Of a stretch of 64,000 nucleotides of DNA, positions 26,628-35,767 are shown piece by piece; position 1 is the first letter of the stretch; each line of letters opens with the position of its first letter. The notes beneath the pieces are model-generated. The model had not been told where the DNA came from. It did no database searches and saw nothing but the letters and a program-made list of their open reading frames with translations. The translations under genes were made by a program, and so were the position numbers. The stretch comes from Deltaproteobacteria bacterium (GTDB lineage: Bacteria > Acidobacteriota > Thermoanaerobaculia > Multivoradales > JAHZIX01), in assembly GCA_022601195.1 (NCBI GenBank), contig JAHZIX010000039.1, positions 62,001-126,000 of the forward strand, given 5' to 3'.

Positions 26628-28532
26628 ATGCGCCGTATTTCCATCAGTGTAATCTCATTGGTTGCGACGGTCCTTTTAGGGCTTCTCAGCATCTCTAACA
26701 TCCCGCAAATCTCGGTTCCTTTCCTACAGCCTGCGCCCCAAGTTCTCTTCCCTGAAGACAGCGATGACTACACTAAAAAAGGTTTGCCTCCGCTAACGGA
26801 TGCTGAGTTCCAATTTGAGCATCGTAAGAGTCCCAATCTTCTGAAGAGTTTTCTCGATGTTCGGACGAGTCGAGAAGCGATGGCTCTTGCCGACGATCTC
26901 TTAGGACAGCTGGAAGACAACGAGCGGACATCCTCTCGCTATACCCAATCTCTTGTATTGACTTTGAAAGGCCACCAAGCCCTCTATTCCGGGGACTCTC
27001 TGGCAGCGATCAGCAGTCTCGAAGAAGCTTCTCTCCTTGCTTCTCCTCAAAACTGTTGGGCGACATTTTATCTCTTCAAGGCTTACAAGGCTCTTGACCA
27101 ACATCTGCGGACCCAGCCACGGCCTTGGTCCCTGGAAGACCAGGAACAGCTCCACGAACTGGGCGAAAAGATCAAGAGGGTCGAGCTCGTCTTATCGACC
27201 GCAGTGTCGAGCTTTGGTTGGGTGAACGAGTCTCTCCCCCATGCTCCCATTGGCTCGCCCTCCTGGGAAATGACTTCTCTGGGCTGCGCTAGAGACGTTC
27301 GGAACGCCGCAGAGCCTGAATGGAGTTCCGGAGTAGATCCCTGGGATTGCGACGTTCTTTCTCCCGATCACCCGATTGGCCTTGGCAGGGTGTTGGAGTC
27401 GGTAGAGGAGAATCCCATTGTCCATATCGCGGGCCACGGAGTGTGGCCAGTCGATAGGGTGATGGAGAACAACCTCGCCGACTTCAATGATTTCCTGAAG
27501 ACTCTCGGAGTCGAGGAGGAGACGTCGCGGAAGCCATCGATAAACACTTTGCTGGAAGTTGGATGCTGGGAATTGGAGAGGGCTATTCCGGCCGGTTCAA
27601 GTTCGGAGCGATGCGTCGTAAGCGAAGGCAGCAAGCTAAGGAGGGCACCGCTCACCATCGAATCTGCCAACCAGCAACTCTTAGTGGGTCCGGAGAATCT
27701 TCAGGCCATGGACCTTTCCTATAGCGACAATCGGGGAATTGGGAACTATGGCACCCGGATGGCGGCTTATGGCTTGGCTGCTAGTCAGGAGGTCGGGGAG
27801 ATTCGATCGGCCCAGTCCCGAGCTCTAGTGATAGGAATCGACACCTACGTTGAGTCTTCTGGTCTCAGTCCGTTGCAGTACGCCACGCGAGACGCGCAAC
27901 GCATGGCCGATGTTCTGACGAATGTGGGGTACGCACCGGTAGTACTTCGAAACGACGTGGCAACCAAGACCAACATCCTCACCATGTTGATGGAGGAGGT
28001 GCTGAATAGTCGTCCGGGAGATAGCTTGGTTCTGTATTTCTCTGGACACGGGGCAACGGTGGCCAACGGGGAGCGGATCTTGATTACTGACAGTGGTAAT
28101 GCGGCGGTGACCTTTCGTGAGCTCGAGGCGGTACTGTCTTACCATCTCGGCGTCACGACTGTCATCGCGGATAGCTGCTTCGACGAGCAACAGCTGGAGA
28201 TCGGTTCCGGTGCGGATATTCTTGTGATGGGTGGCAACGAAACGAGCTTCGTCCTGGCCAGCTCGCCTGGCGGTGCTGCCATCGAATCTCGACAACTGCG
28301 ATCAGGACTGTTCACCCAAGCCTTAGTCGGCTACTTCACTCGACACGACAGGGACACTGATGGCCTTCTCGATGTCGATGACTTAATCAAAGCCACTGCT
28401 GCGGAGACGGCAAGACTGGCGAAGGAACTCTACGATGTGGCCCAGGAGCCAGTGCTGCTTGAGACCTACAATCGGAATGCGGCAGAGCTAGCGCACGCAA
28501 CAATGCTGATGCCACACGACGAGGCTCCTTGA
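26628..28532 (+). CDS. Caspase-like (peptidase C14) protein with EF-hand loop
   Basis: A 634-residue protein from ATG 26628 after GAGAGGAGAG. Residues 1-25 form a signal or membrane anchor (ISISVISLVATVLLGLLSI). Residues about 45-200 look helical and TPR-like. The caspase fold occupies about 400-620: ALVIGIDTYV, PLQYATRDAQRMADVL, the catalytic histidine in LYFSGHGAT (H474) and the cysteine in VIADSCFDE (C517). Directly after the core, DRDTDGLLDVDD at 574-585 has the spacing of an EF-hand calcium loop. A middle region has VHIAGHGVWP and, some 40 residues later, LLEVGCWE, resembling a second decayed His/Cys site. The gene stands alone between two copies of a degenerate repeat. Exported bacterial caspases are implicated in protein processing or cell death; this target is unknown. 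Confidence 0.85.
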   Translation: MRRISISVISLVATVLLGLLSISNIPQISVPFLQPAPQVLFPEDSDDYTKKGLPPLTDAEFQFEHRKSPNLLKSFLDVRTSREAMALADDLLGQLEDNERTSSRYTQSLVLTLKGHQALYSGDSLAAISSLEEASLLASPQNCWATFYLFKAYKALDQHLRTQPRPWSLEDQEQLHELGEKIKRVELVLSTAVSSFGWVNESLPHAPIGSPSWEMTSLGCARDVRNAAEPEWSSGVDPWDCDVLSPDHPIGLGRVLESVEENPIVHIAGHGVWPVDRVMENNLADFNDFLKTLGVEEETSRKPSINTLLEVGCWELERAIPAGSSSERCVVSEGSKLRRAPLTIESANQQLLVGPENLQAMDLSYSDNRGIGNYGTRMAAYGLAASQEVGEIRSAQSRALVIGIDTYVESSGLSPLQYATRDAQRMADVLTNVGYAPVVLRNDVATKTNILTMLMEEVLNSRPGDSLVLYFSGHGATVANGERILITDSGNAAVTFRELEAVLSYHLGVTTVIADSCFDEQQLEIGSGADILVMGGNETSFVLASSPGGAAIESRQLRSGLFTQALVGYFTRHDRDTDGLLDVDDLIKATAAETARLAKELYDVAQEPVLLETYNRNAAELAHATMLMPHDEAP

Positions 28533-28565
28533 TCGAAAGGCAGTAGATTCCTGACTCTCTAGGGG

Positions 28566-28616
28566 CTCTTGCTCATCAGTGATTGGTGAGCGAGGGTCTT
28601 GTTGTAGGAGCAAGAG
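28566..28616 (+). terminator. Nested hairpin after the caspase-like gene
   Basis: Outer arms CTCTTGCTC (28566-28574) and GAGCAAGAG (28608-28616) are perfect inverts. An inner alternative stem pairs GCTCATCA with TGGTGAGC. It begins 34 bases after the stop and could act as a terminator or RNA-stabilising structure; no clear T-tract follows. Confidence 0.4.
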
Positions 28617-28695
28617 TAGGTGCTCCGGTGTTTGATAGCCGGAAGAGGAATCCCAATTGGAAACGAGCCATAGCCAAATGTCGTGCAAGGTAGGC

Positions 28696-28767
28696 TCAGG
28701 CGACGATCGTGGCTTCTCGGATCCCATCGAGAAACTTTTCATTCTTGAAGACATTGGCGATCCCCAT
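28696..28767 (-). CDS. Possible 23-aa small ORF with a strong ribosome site
   Basis: On the minus strand GGGAGG precedes ATG at 28767 with about seven bases between. The frame reads MGIANVFKNEKFLDGIREAT then IVA and stops at TGA 28696-28698. Length and lack of a homologue leave it uncertain. It could be the 5' fragment of a lost gene, since the upstream sequence (copy B of the dispersed element) also looks like decayed coding DNA. Confidence 0.25.
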   Translation of the reverse strand: MGIANVFKNEKFLDGIREATIVA

Positions 28768-28812
28768 CTATCAACCTCCCTGAGATATCAACTCCCTGAA
28801 TGTCTACATCAA

Positions 28813-28895
28813 GGCAGAGGAAGTCTTCTTGGCTATAGAACAGGACAGTTGTGATCGTCGTCGATCCAGGAATGGCGGACGGGGACCGGGAGGGC
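28813..28895. repeat. Dispersed degenerate direct repeat, copy B
   Basis: GGCAGAGG, then TCTTCTTGG, GTGATCGTCGTCG (28851-28863) and GACCGGGAGGG match copy A at 25817 in order. The offset between first and third block is 38 bases here and 39 in copy A. Read on the minus strand, both contain GAC GAC GAT CAC followed by an AAGAAG-(A)-TCYTC segment, with a one-base shift between copies. Confidence 0.55.
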
Positions 28896-28931
28896 GGCCA
28901 GCGTTCCGCGGTCCCTACGGCGCGGTCTTAA

Positions 28932-29561
28932 GTGGAGCTAGGCACAGGTGAGGGTCGCCAACCGCGGCTCGACCCAGCTTCGCCACCGGACCCGGAGATG
29001 CCTGCTAGGGCAACGGGCAGCCAGTTCGGCACGAAGTACGAACTGCAGATCTTGGAGCTGGTGGAGGCCTGTACTGATTGGCTTCCCGCCTCTGTCGGGA
29101 TGCCCCATTGCAGTCTCGCCCCCGAGTGTGCTCTGCAGCTGTTTGGGCTACCGAGTAGTCCTACATTGCTGGATGCCGGCTCTGCTGCGGGCCGCAAGAG
29201 CTGGGTTCCCACCAGACTCGAATGGGAGTCTCTGTGGTCAAGGGTTTCGTATATATTGTATTTATTCGAAGGTGCGATATTTAGACTTATCCGACTCGAA
29301 TGCGTTCCTGCCCCGTCAAGGGCATGGTTGGATGGATTGGTGGAAGACGATTTGCAATGCGATGCCTTCCTTAGCCTCAGCTTGAGGAATGAAGAGGTAG
29401 AGCACGATGCCTCGGGCCGACTCATACCGGACAGTAGGCGGTTCTTATTTGATTTGAGGGAGATCCAGCCTGGGAAGCACATCCCGGCGGAGATGGAGGA
29501 TGGACTGGAACACTCAACGTGGGCTGGTGCCCTGCACGTCGTCGCCTTCGGAGTCGACTGA
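28932..29561 (+). CDS. Hypothetical protein, 209 aa (uncertain)
   Basis: An open frame from GTG 28932 (or ATG 28998) to TGA 29559. From about residue 30 it looks like a genuine soluble acidic protein (TKYELQILELVEACTDWL, LWSRVSYILYLFEGAIFRL, RRFLFDLREIQPGKHIPAEM). The first 22 residues are proline-rich and less convincing. No family is recognised and neither start has a well spaced ribosome site. It lies between the caspase-like gene and the phosphoesterase-STAND gene on the same strand and ends 153 bases before the latter. A long antisense frame overlaps it, so coding status needs protein or RNA evidence. Confidence 0.4.
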   Translation: MELGTGEGRQPRLDPASPPDPEMPARATGSQFGTKYELQILELVEACTDWLPASVGMPHCSLAPECALQLFGLPSSPTLLDAGSAAGRKSWVPTRLEWESLWSRVSYILYLFEGAIFRLIRLECVPAPSRAWLDGLVEDDLQCDAFLSLSLRNEEVEHDASGRLIPDSRRFLFDLREIQPGKHIPAEMEDGLEHSTWAGALHVVAFGVD

Positions 29562-29714
29562 CCGCAGCCGGAAAGCCACACCCTCCGCTTCAAAGACCCG
29601 CTGATCCACATCCGACGATTCATTCCCTTTGGTAACAACAGCTAGCGAATAACGATCCCACCAGCGTATTCAGGAAAGTTTCTGATTGCACAGCTACTAT
29701 TTGGATTACAACCT

Positions 29715-32700
29715 ATGACCGAAGCCATCACCATTCTTCACATTTCCGACATGCAGTTCGGCAAGTTCCATCGCTTCGCTAAGGCAAATGGCGATGTGCC
29801 GAACCTTCGCGACAGCCTCACAGCACGCCTGATCGACGATCTGGAGCACCTTGCGACCCACAACCAGCTGAGTCCGGATCTCATCATCTGCACGGGAGAC
29901 CTGGCGGAGTGGGGAATGCCCAAAGAGTTCGCGGATGCCTTCGAGTTTCTGGCGACGCTTTGTGACCACTACGGCTTGCCGCGAAGTCACTGTGTCGTGA
30001 TTCCAGGCAACCATGACATCAATCGCTTCTCCTGCTCCGCCTATTTTGATGAGTGCAGATCCAATGGCGAAGAGCCCGTCTTTCCGTGGTTTCCCAAGTG
30101 GAAGAAATACAAAGCAGCCTTCGACACCTTCTACGAAGGGGTTCCCGGAGCTACCTTCACAGAAGACGAGCCCTGGTCGTTGTTCATGGACGAGGAACTG
30201 CAAGTCGTTGTCGCTGGTCTAAATTCCACCATGGATGAAGGCCATGAAGAAGCGGTGAATGCCGAAATCCGTAGGGACAAGGGCCATCACGGGCTGTGCG
30301 GCGAGCCGCAATATGATTGGTTTAAGAAGCGGCTGGGGGAAGGCCGGTTCGATGGCTGGCTTCGCATTGGCGCAGTGCACCACAACACCATTCGCGGTTG
30401 CCGGGAAGACGATCAGAATCTACGCGATGCTGATCTGCTCGGCGGCATCCTTTCGGAGCATCTTCATCTCGTTCTCCACGGGCATACCCATGAGGCCAAA
30501 GCCGATTTCCTTCCCAGTAGAGTACCGGTCTATTCGACCGGCAGTGCCTCCCTCAGCACGAGCGGCGCGACTGCCGCCGTACCAACCGATGTTCCTAATC
30601 AATACCAGTTTCTTCGCATCGAACGCGGCTGCATCACCCGGTTTTGCCGTGAGTACGCACCCCGAAACACGCCGCCCGTCTTTATTGGAGATGTCCGCCA
30701 GTCTAAGAGCAAGGGAGATTGGATCATCCCGGACGAGGCTGACCTCAGCAGTGTCAGCAAGCTTTCCAGCCAGGCCAACGAGGTTTTCGAACCTGACTAT
30801 TCAGCCCCGCCAACCGAGAATCCAATCGCCCCGCCAGCCATTCCCTCGCCACCCGACTTCTACGCTGAGCCGGACTACATCGGCTCTCACAAGTTCGTCG
30901 GTCGGGTGAAGGAACTCGAAGAGCTCACCGATTGGGCGAAACCTGCGGATCCCACCAACTTGCTGCTATTCGAGGCCATCGGCGGCAACGGCAAAAGCAT
31001 GCTCACTTGGGAGTGGGCAAAGGACGAGTCAGGGAAACACGCGACTCAGGTCCGGGACGATTGGGCCGGGCGGTTCTGGTACTCGTTCTATGAGCGGGGA
31101 GCGATCATGGCGGATTTCTGCCAGCGAGCGCTCGCCTACATGACCGGGCAGCCGCTGAAAGAGCTTCGCAAGAAAAAGACAGCCGAGCTAAGAGAACCCC
31201 TGCTGGCCCAACTCAAGGCTAGGCCCTGGTTGCTGATCCTCGATGGGTTGGAGCGGGTGCTCGTGGCCTACCACCGCATCGATGCCGCCGAAATGCCCGA
31301 CGAGGCAGCGAACAGCCCCACCGACGAGATCGTCGACCGCAACCCCTGCGATGCCATCCGCGACGAGGACGGCGATCTGCTCCGCGCACTCGCCGCTGCC
31401 ACGCCGTCGAAGATCCTCGTCAGCTCCCGGCTCACCCCGCGAGTACTGCTGAATCCCTCCGGCCAGCCCATCACCGGGGCGAAGCGGATCACGCTTCCCG
31501 GCCTGCGCCCTCCGGATGCGGAGCAGCTCCTGCGCTCCTGTGGAATAGAGGGGGACCGCGCTGCCATCCAGAGCTACCTGACGACCAACTGCGACAATCA
31601 CCCGCTCGTCATCGGCATCCTCAGCGGCCTCATCAGCAACTACCTCCCGGCCCGCGGGAACTTCGATGCCTGGGCAGCCGATCGCGAAGCCGGTGCCAGC
31701 CTCGATCTCGCCAGCCTCGATCTCATCCAGCGTCGCAATCACATTCTCCGCGCCGCGCTCGACGCCCTCCCAGCCGCGAGCCGCCAGCTCCTTTCCACTC
31801 TCGCGCTGCTCTCCGAGTCCGTGGACTACAAGACGCTCAAGGCCTTCAATCCCCACCTGCCGCCAGAATCGGAGGAAGTCCGGGAGCCGATTTCACCCGA
31901 GAAACAACGGCGATGGGAGCGAATGTCAGACGAAAAGAAAGTCGAGGCTCGAAAGCAATACGAAGCCGACCTCGCTAACTGGCAGGCCTATGAAAAGGCG
32001 ATGGAATCCTGGCTGAAATCGGCTGAATATCGCGAGGCACCGAAGAAACTATCGGAGACTGTCACCGACTTGGAGCAGCGCGGATTGCTGCAATACGAAG
32101 GCCGCACTCGGCGGCACGACCTGCATCCCGTGGTGCGTGGCGTGGCCGCCGGTGGGTTGCGAGCAGAGGACAGGGAACGCTATGGCCAGCGGGTGGTGGA
32201 CCATTTTTCTTCGCTTCTCCACAACCCGTACGAGCAGGCCGAGACTTTGGAAGACCTGCGCCCTGGCCTGAATGTCGTCCGCACCCTGCTCAAGCTGGGT
32301 CACTTCGAACGGGCCGCAGAAGCTTTCTTTGGCGATGTCGAAAAGGCAATTTTTTTGAATGTCGAAGCCTATGCAGAGGCCCTTTCGCTACTACGCCCAT
32401 TTTTCTCGGAGGGCTGGAGTATCCTTCCCAAGGAAGTGGGTGATTCCGACGGATCCGGACTAGCGAATGATGCTGCTCTTGCGTTGCAAGAATGTGGTGA
32501 ACCCAAAGCGGCTTTTGCCGCCTTCTGTGTCGCATTGCAGTCGGAGATGGGGAGGGAAAACTGGAGTGATGCGGTTGCTGCGCTCGGCAATATCTCAGAG
32601 AACCTTGTCGATCAGAACATGGTAGCAAGAGCACGCCGCGTGGCTGCCTTGGGTCTTGACCTCGATGGCGCCAGCGAAAGTTATGCAGGCGCCTTCAAAT

Positions 32701-33452
32701 CCCGAATTCATGTACTACACATCCAGTCGCATCTCGGCCAATGGGCGGAGGCGCAAGCTACCTGGCAGATCCTTGATCCCATGGGCCGCGACTGGGCGCG
32801 CGAAGTTTATCGTCCTGGTGACGCCGAGGCGTGTTACGCATTGTTCCGATTTTGGCAAGGAACTTTGCAAGAAGTGCAGCTCACCACTGCCGAGCGCCTG
32901 GCGTCGGAAGGTAAGAACCGCGGAGTTACCCGCGCCCTCCACAGTCTGCGCGGCGCCTGGAGGTTGGAGCGTGGTGAGTGGGCACCAGCAGCAGATAGCT
33001 TCGCCGAAGCCGTCCGCATGGGCCGGGAGAGCGGCGTTCCCGATGCGGATCCCGAGACCGGACTGGCCCTGGCCAAGCACCACCTAGGCAAACTCGCCGA
33101 GCCGCGACGCGAGGCAGAGCGGCTGACCCAGCTGCGACGACCTGCTCATCGCCTCCTCGCGCAGCTCTGGCTGGGCCTCAATAACCCTGGGAAAGCGAAG
33201 CACCACGCGTTGGCCGCCTACAAATGGGCCTGGGCCGATGGCGAGCCGTATGTGCGCCGTTACGAGCTCACCAAGACCATCGAACTGCTCCAGCAAATGA
33301 ACGTCCCTATCCCCAACCTACCGCCCTACGACGGGACCAAGGATGAGCCCTTCCCCTGGGAAGCCGACGTCCGCGCCGCAATCGAGAAGCTCCGCGCTGA
33401 GAAGGAAGCTAGAGAAAAGGCTGAGGTGGAGTCGGAAGAGGGCAGCGATTGA
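29715..33452 (+). CDS. Metallophosphoesterase-STAND NTPase-helical repeat protein
   Basis: A 1245-residue three-part protein. Residues 1-300 are a calcineurin-like phosphoesterase with D12 in SDMQFG, GD at 61-62, GNHD at 98-101, H222 and GHTH at 256-259, so all metal ligands seem present. Residues about 390-700 are a STAND-type ATPase: FVGRVKELEEL, P-loop GGNGKS at 423-428, Walker B LLILDGLE (D510) and a sensor ILVSSRLTPR, then a winged-helix-like part. From about 760 the protein is helical with TPR-like repeats, normally the ligand sensor. Effector-switch-sensor order is that of Avs-like and other STAND conflict proteins. No signal peptide is present, so it acts in the cytoplasm. It stands alone, and its runs of C-ending codons between 31240 and 31760 differ from neighbours, suggesting transfer. 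Confidence 0.88.
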   Translation: MTEAITILHISDMQFGKFHRFAKANGDVPNLRDSLTARLIDDLEHLATHNQLSPDLIICTGDLAEWGMPKEFADAFEFLATLCDHYGLPRSHCVVIPGNHDINRFSCSAYFDECRSNGEEPVFPWFPKWKKYKAAFDTFYEGVPGATFTEDEPWSLFMDEELQVVVAGLNSTMDEGHEEAVNAEIRRDKGHHGLCGEPQYDWFKKRLGEGRFDGWLRIGAVHHNTIRGCREDDQNLRDADLLGGILSEHLHLVLHGHTHEAKADFLPSRVPVYSTGSASLSTSGATAAVPTDVPNQYQFLRIERGCITRFCREYAPRNTPPVFIGDVRQSKSKGDWIIPDEADLSSVSKLSSQANEVFEPDYSAPPTENPIAPPAIPSPPDFYAEPDYIGSHKFVGRVKELEELTDWAKPADPTNLLLFEAIGGNGKSMLTWEWAKDESGKHATQVRDDWAGRFWYSFYERGAIMADFCQRALAYMTGQPLKELRKKKTAELREPLLAQLKARPWLLILDGLERVLVAYHRIDAAEMPDEAANSPTDEIVDRNPCDAIRDEDGDLLRALAAATPSKILVSSRLTPRVLLNPSGQPITGAKRITLPGLRPPDAEQLLRSCGIEGDRAAIQSYLTTNCDNHPLVIGILSGLISNYLPARGNFDAWAADREAGASLDLASLDLIQRRNHILRAALDALPAASRQLLSTLALLSESVDYKTLKAFNPHLPPESEEVREPISPEKQRRWERMSDEKKVEARKQYEADLANWQAYEKAMESWLKSAEYREAPKKLSETVTDLEQRGLLQYEGRTRRHDLHPVVRGVAAGGLRAEDRERYGQRVVDHFSSLLHNPYEQAETLEDLRPGLNVVRTLLKLGHFERAAEAFFGDVEKAIFLNVEAYAEALSLLRPFFSEGWSILPKEVGDSDGSGLANDAALALQECGEPKAAFAAFCVALQSEMGRENWSDAVAALGNISENLVDQNMVARARRVAALGLDLDGASESYAGAFKSRIHVLHIQSHLGQWAEAQATWQILDPMGRDWAREVYRPGDAEACYALFRFWQGTLQEVQLTTAERLASEGKNRGVTRALHSLRGAWRLERGEWAPAADSFAEAVRMGRESGVPDADPETGLALAKHHLGKLAEPRREAERLTQLRRPAHRLLAQLWLGLNNPGKAKHHALAAYKWAWADGEPYVRRYELTKTIELLQQMNVPIPNLPPYDGTKDEPFPWEADVRAAIEKLRAEKEAREKAEVESEEGSD

Positions 33453-33458
33453 CATAGC

Positions 33459-33553
33459 CTGTTCGCGCCGTGGTGGTCAGACACGTTGATGCTAAATGGA
33501 TAGGGAATACCGCAATCCGCAGGGTGCGCTGCCCCACCCTCCGCCGCGAACAG
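33459..33553. repeat. Inverted repeat after the STAND gene
   Basis: CTGTTCGCG (33459-33467) and CGCGAACAG (33545-33553) are perfect inverts 77 bases apart, enclosing a second small hairpin AGGGTG / CACCCT (33521-33540). This could be a terminator or the edge of an inserted segment. No transposase or target duplication was found. Confidence 0.35.
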
Positions 33554-33592
33554 CCCGTCGTCTAGAGGTGGCGAGAACCTCGGGTTAGGGGC

Positions 33593-35395
33593 TCATTGGG
33601 TTGAGATCGTGGATGCCGGAAGAGGCTGAGGACAAGGCGGGTCTCTACGATCTTCTCGGATAGATGATGACTTCGTTTTGGCCACGAGGATCCTCTCCAG
33701 GAAGCGGGAGGCATTTTCGTTGCCTGGATCGAGCTGTAAAGAGCGGCGAAAGAAAAGCTGGGCAGTGGAAAGCTCCCCTTGCCAATAAAAGGCCTCGCCG
33801 AGGCTGTCGAAGGCATTGGCAGAGGCCTTGCCATGCCGAGAGTTCCGGGAAAGGGCGTTCCAGCTGAAGACATCCGTCGCCGCTTCGAATCTCTCTTCTC
33901 GAAGAAGGGCATATCCCAGGCTATTGACGACCGCCTCCGGTAAGGGCTCCTCTTCGAGAGCCCTGAGAGTCTTGCCCGCGCTTTTCTCCAGCTGCGCCAA
34001 TATTGACAGTCGCAATGCGATGTCGGAATTCCAGCCATCCTCCGCTAGCAGGCTCTGGTAGCGATGCCTCGAAGCTGAGAGCGCTCCTGCTCGAAACAGT
34101 TCCCTCGCCAGAGAGGTGGCGGCGAGGGTCGAAGTAGGAAAACGGTTGACGAAGACCTGCGCTAGCTCGACCTCGGGTTCCCGGCCCTCACGAACCCGGT
34201 CGTCGAACAGCTGCGCGAAGGCCTCGGTGCACAGCTCCTCGTTCTCTGGTCTCGAACTGGCATAGGCGATCGCTGCTTTTGCCCCTTGCTCACGAGCCAC
34301 TCGAGTCAGCTCGGTGGGGGGCTGGAAGGTGATTTGGTGCGAAGTTTCCTGTTCCAAGTCGTAGACGAAGATCTCGTTGTAACCGGACCGTTTGTCCCAA
34401 TAGACGAGGCGGCTGCCATCTGGTGAGAACCGCTGCCCGTGCTCATGCCACCGCTTCTCCAAAAGAGGCCGGCACCAGCCGCTTTTCAGGTCGAGGAGCC
34501 AAAGGTCGGCGTTGCCCCCCCATTGGAGCTGCTGGCGGCGACCAAAGGAATAGCTCAGGAAACGCCCGTCCGCCGACAGCTCAGCTCCCCAATAGTCTCC
34601 GTGATCCCCGGAGGTCATTGGGGCGGCGTCGGTACCGTCGGGACGAATCCGCCAGAGATGATTGGGGAAGCCCTCGATCTCTCGGTGCCACAGCGCCCAC
34701 TTCCCATCCCTCGACCAGGCTGGCCAACCCAGAAAGCGTACTGACCTTAGGAGGGTGTGCTCCGTGCCCGTTTCCACCTCGACCTCGGCCTCGACCGCGA
34801 CCCAGTGAAGGTCGTCATGCTGCGCCACCTCTCCCGCCTCGGTGAACAGGATCCGGCTGCAGTCGGGGGAAAACACCGGCCAGCTCTTCGCTCTACCGCC
34901 CTTGGTGAGCTGAGTGAGATCATCCGTTTCGAGGTTGAGGATCCAAATTTGTTGACTGCCATCGAGATCACTGACCAGGGCCAAGCGGTCATCCAGCGAA
35001 CAGGGATCTGGGTGTCCGGCCCGAAACCGACCATCGGTCAGTCGCCTCAGCCCGCTGCCATCCGGTCGGACCGCCCAAATCTGAGCGATTCCCTCCTCTC
35101 TCGTCTGCTGAAAGAGAATTTCCTGTCCATCTCTAGACCAAACGGGTCGGGAGTCAGCTCCTGGAGACTTCCAAGTGGGCTCCTCCAGGGAGTAGTAATG
35201 GCGCTTGGGGGATTCCGGGTCCTGAGCTTTGCTGGGCAAGGCGGAGGCGCCAGCGAAGAGGCTTAAAAGAGCGAAGGTGATGGATGGGAGAGCCAGTGAA
35301 ACGCTCCCAGAGCCGCTTGGAAGGCAAGGGGTACACCGGTTGCCGCTGGAACGACGAAGCGGTGAAAAGCAGAGAGAGTGAGCCGACAGTCTCAT
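33593..35395 (-). CDS. Secreted TolB-like beta-propeller protein with TPR tail
   Basis: A 600-residue protein. The N-terminus contains a hydrophobic export segment (SVSLALPSITFALLSLFAGA) after an unusually long basic lead of about 30 residues, so a later start is possible. Residues about 75-390 show TolB/PD40 propeller blades: SRPVWSRDGQEILFQQT, IWAVRPDGSGLRRLTDG, PVFSPDCSRILF, PAWSRDGKWALWH, AELSADGRFLSYSFG and RFSPDGSRLVYWD. The rest is helical with TPR-like repeats (SLGEAFYWQGELSTAQLFFR). This fusion is common in secreted or periplasmic proteins of Acidobacteriota and probably mediates protein interactions. No enzymatic motif is seen. It is convergent with the STAND gene and divergent from the DsbA-like gene. 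Confidence 0.8.
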   Translation of the reverse strand: MRLSAHSLCFSPLRRSSGNRCTPCLPSGSGSVSLALPSITFALLSLFAGASALPSKAQDPESPKRHYYSLEEPTWKSPGADSRPVWSRDGQEILFQQTREEGIAQIWAVRPDGSGLRRLTDGRFRAGHPDPCSLDDRLALVSDLDGSQQIWILNLETDDLTQLTKGGRAKSWPVFSPDCSRILFTEAGEVAQHDDLHWVAVEAEVEVETGTEHTLLRSVRFLGWPAWSRDGKWALWHREIEGFPNHLWRIRPDGTDAAPMTSGDHGDYWGAELSADGRFLSYSFGRRQQLQWGGNADLWLLDLKSGWCRPLLEKRWHEHGQRFSPDGSRLVYWDKRSGYNEIFVYDLEQETSHQITFQPPTELTRVAREQGAKAAIAYASSRPENEELCTEAFAQLFDDRVREGREPEVELAQVFVNRFPTSTLAATSLARELFRAGALSASRHRYQSLLAEDGWNSDIALRLSILAQLEKSAGKTLRALEEEPLPEAVVNSLGYALLREERFEAATDVFSWNALSRNSRHGKASANAFDSLGEAFYWQGELSTAQLFFRRSLQLDPGNENASRFLERILVAKTKSSSIREDRRDPPCPQPLPASTISTQ

Positions 35396-35767
35396 GGAAA
35401 AGACCTACCTATTTAGGGTGCCAGAGCGCGAGTACAAGGATTCGAGTGCAAGAAAAGGAGACACAGAAAACGCCCGGCCGCGTCCAGGCTACATTCCAGA
35501 GAGTTTCCGTAGCGCAAGCCTCTGGGTTGATCTCTCATCAGCTTCCCATTGCTTCCCCTTACCCTCAGAGCAAAAGTCAGATCCGGGCAGCGAGTGGTGG
35601 ACACCGCGCAGCGAGCGGCAAACCTGTGTGTGGGGGGCGAGAGTGCCAACCGCGATCCCCTGCGGGAGATTCTTGAGCTTCGGAATAGAATTGAGCGATG
35701 AGCAGTCCGCTCGAGGCTCGGTGTTCGATGTCTCCTGGGCTGCGATGCGTTAGAACGAGGGAGCAGG
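35396..35767. other. Divergent intergenic region, 372 bp
   Basis: Separates the minus-strand propeller gene from the plus-strand DsbA-like gene and should hold both promoters. No box pair stands out, and the short frames inside are unsupported. Confidence 0.5.
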
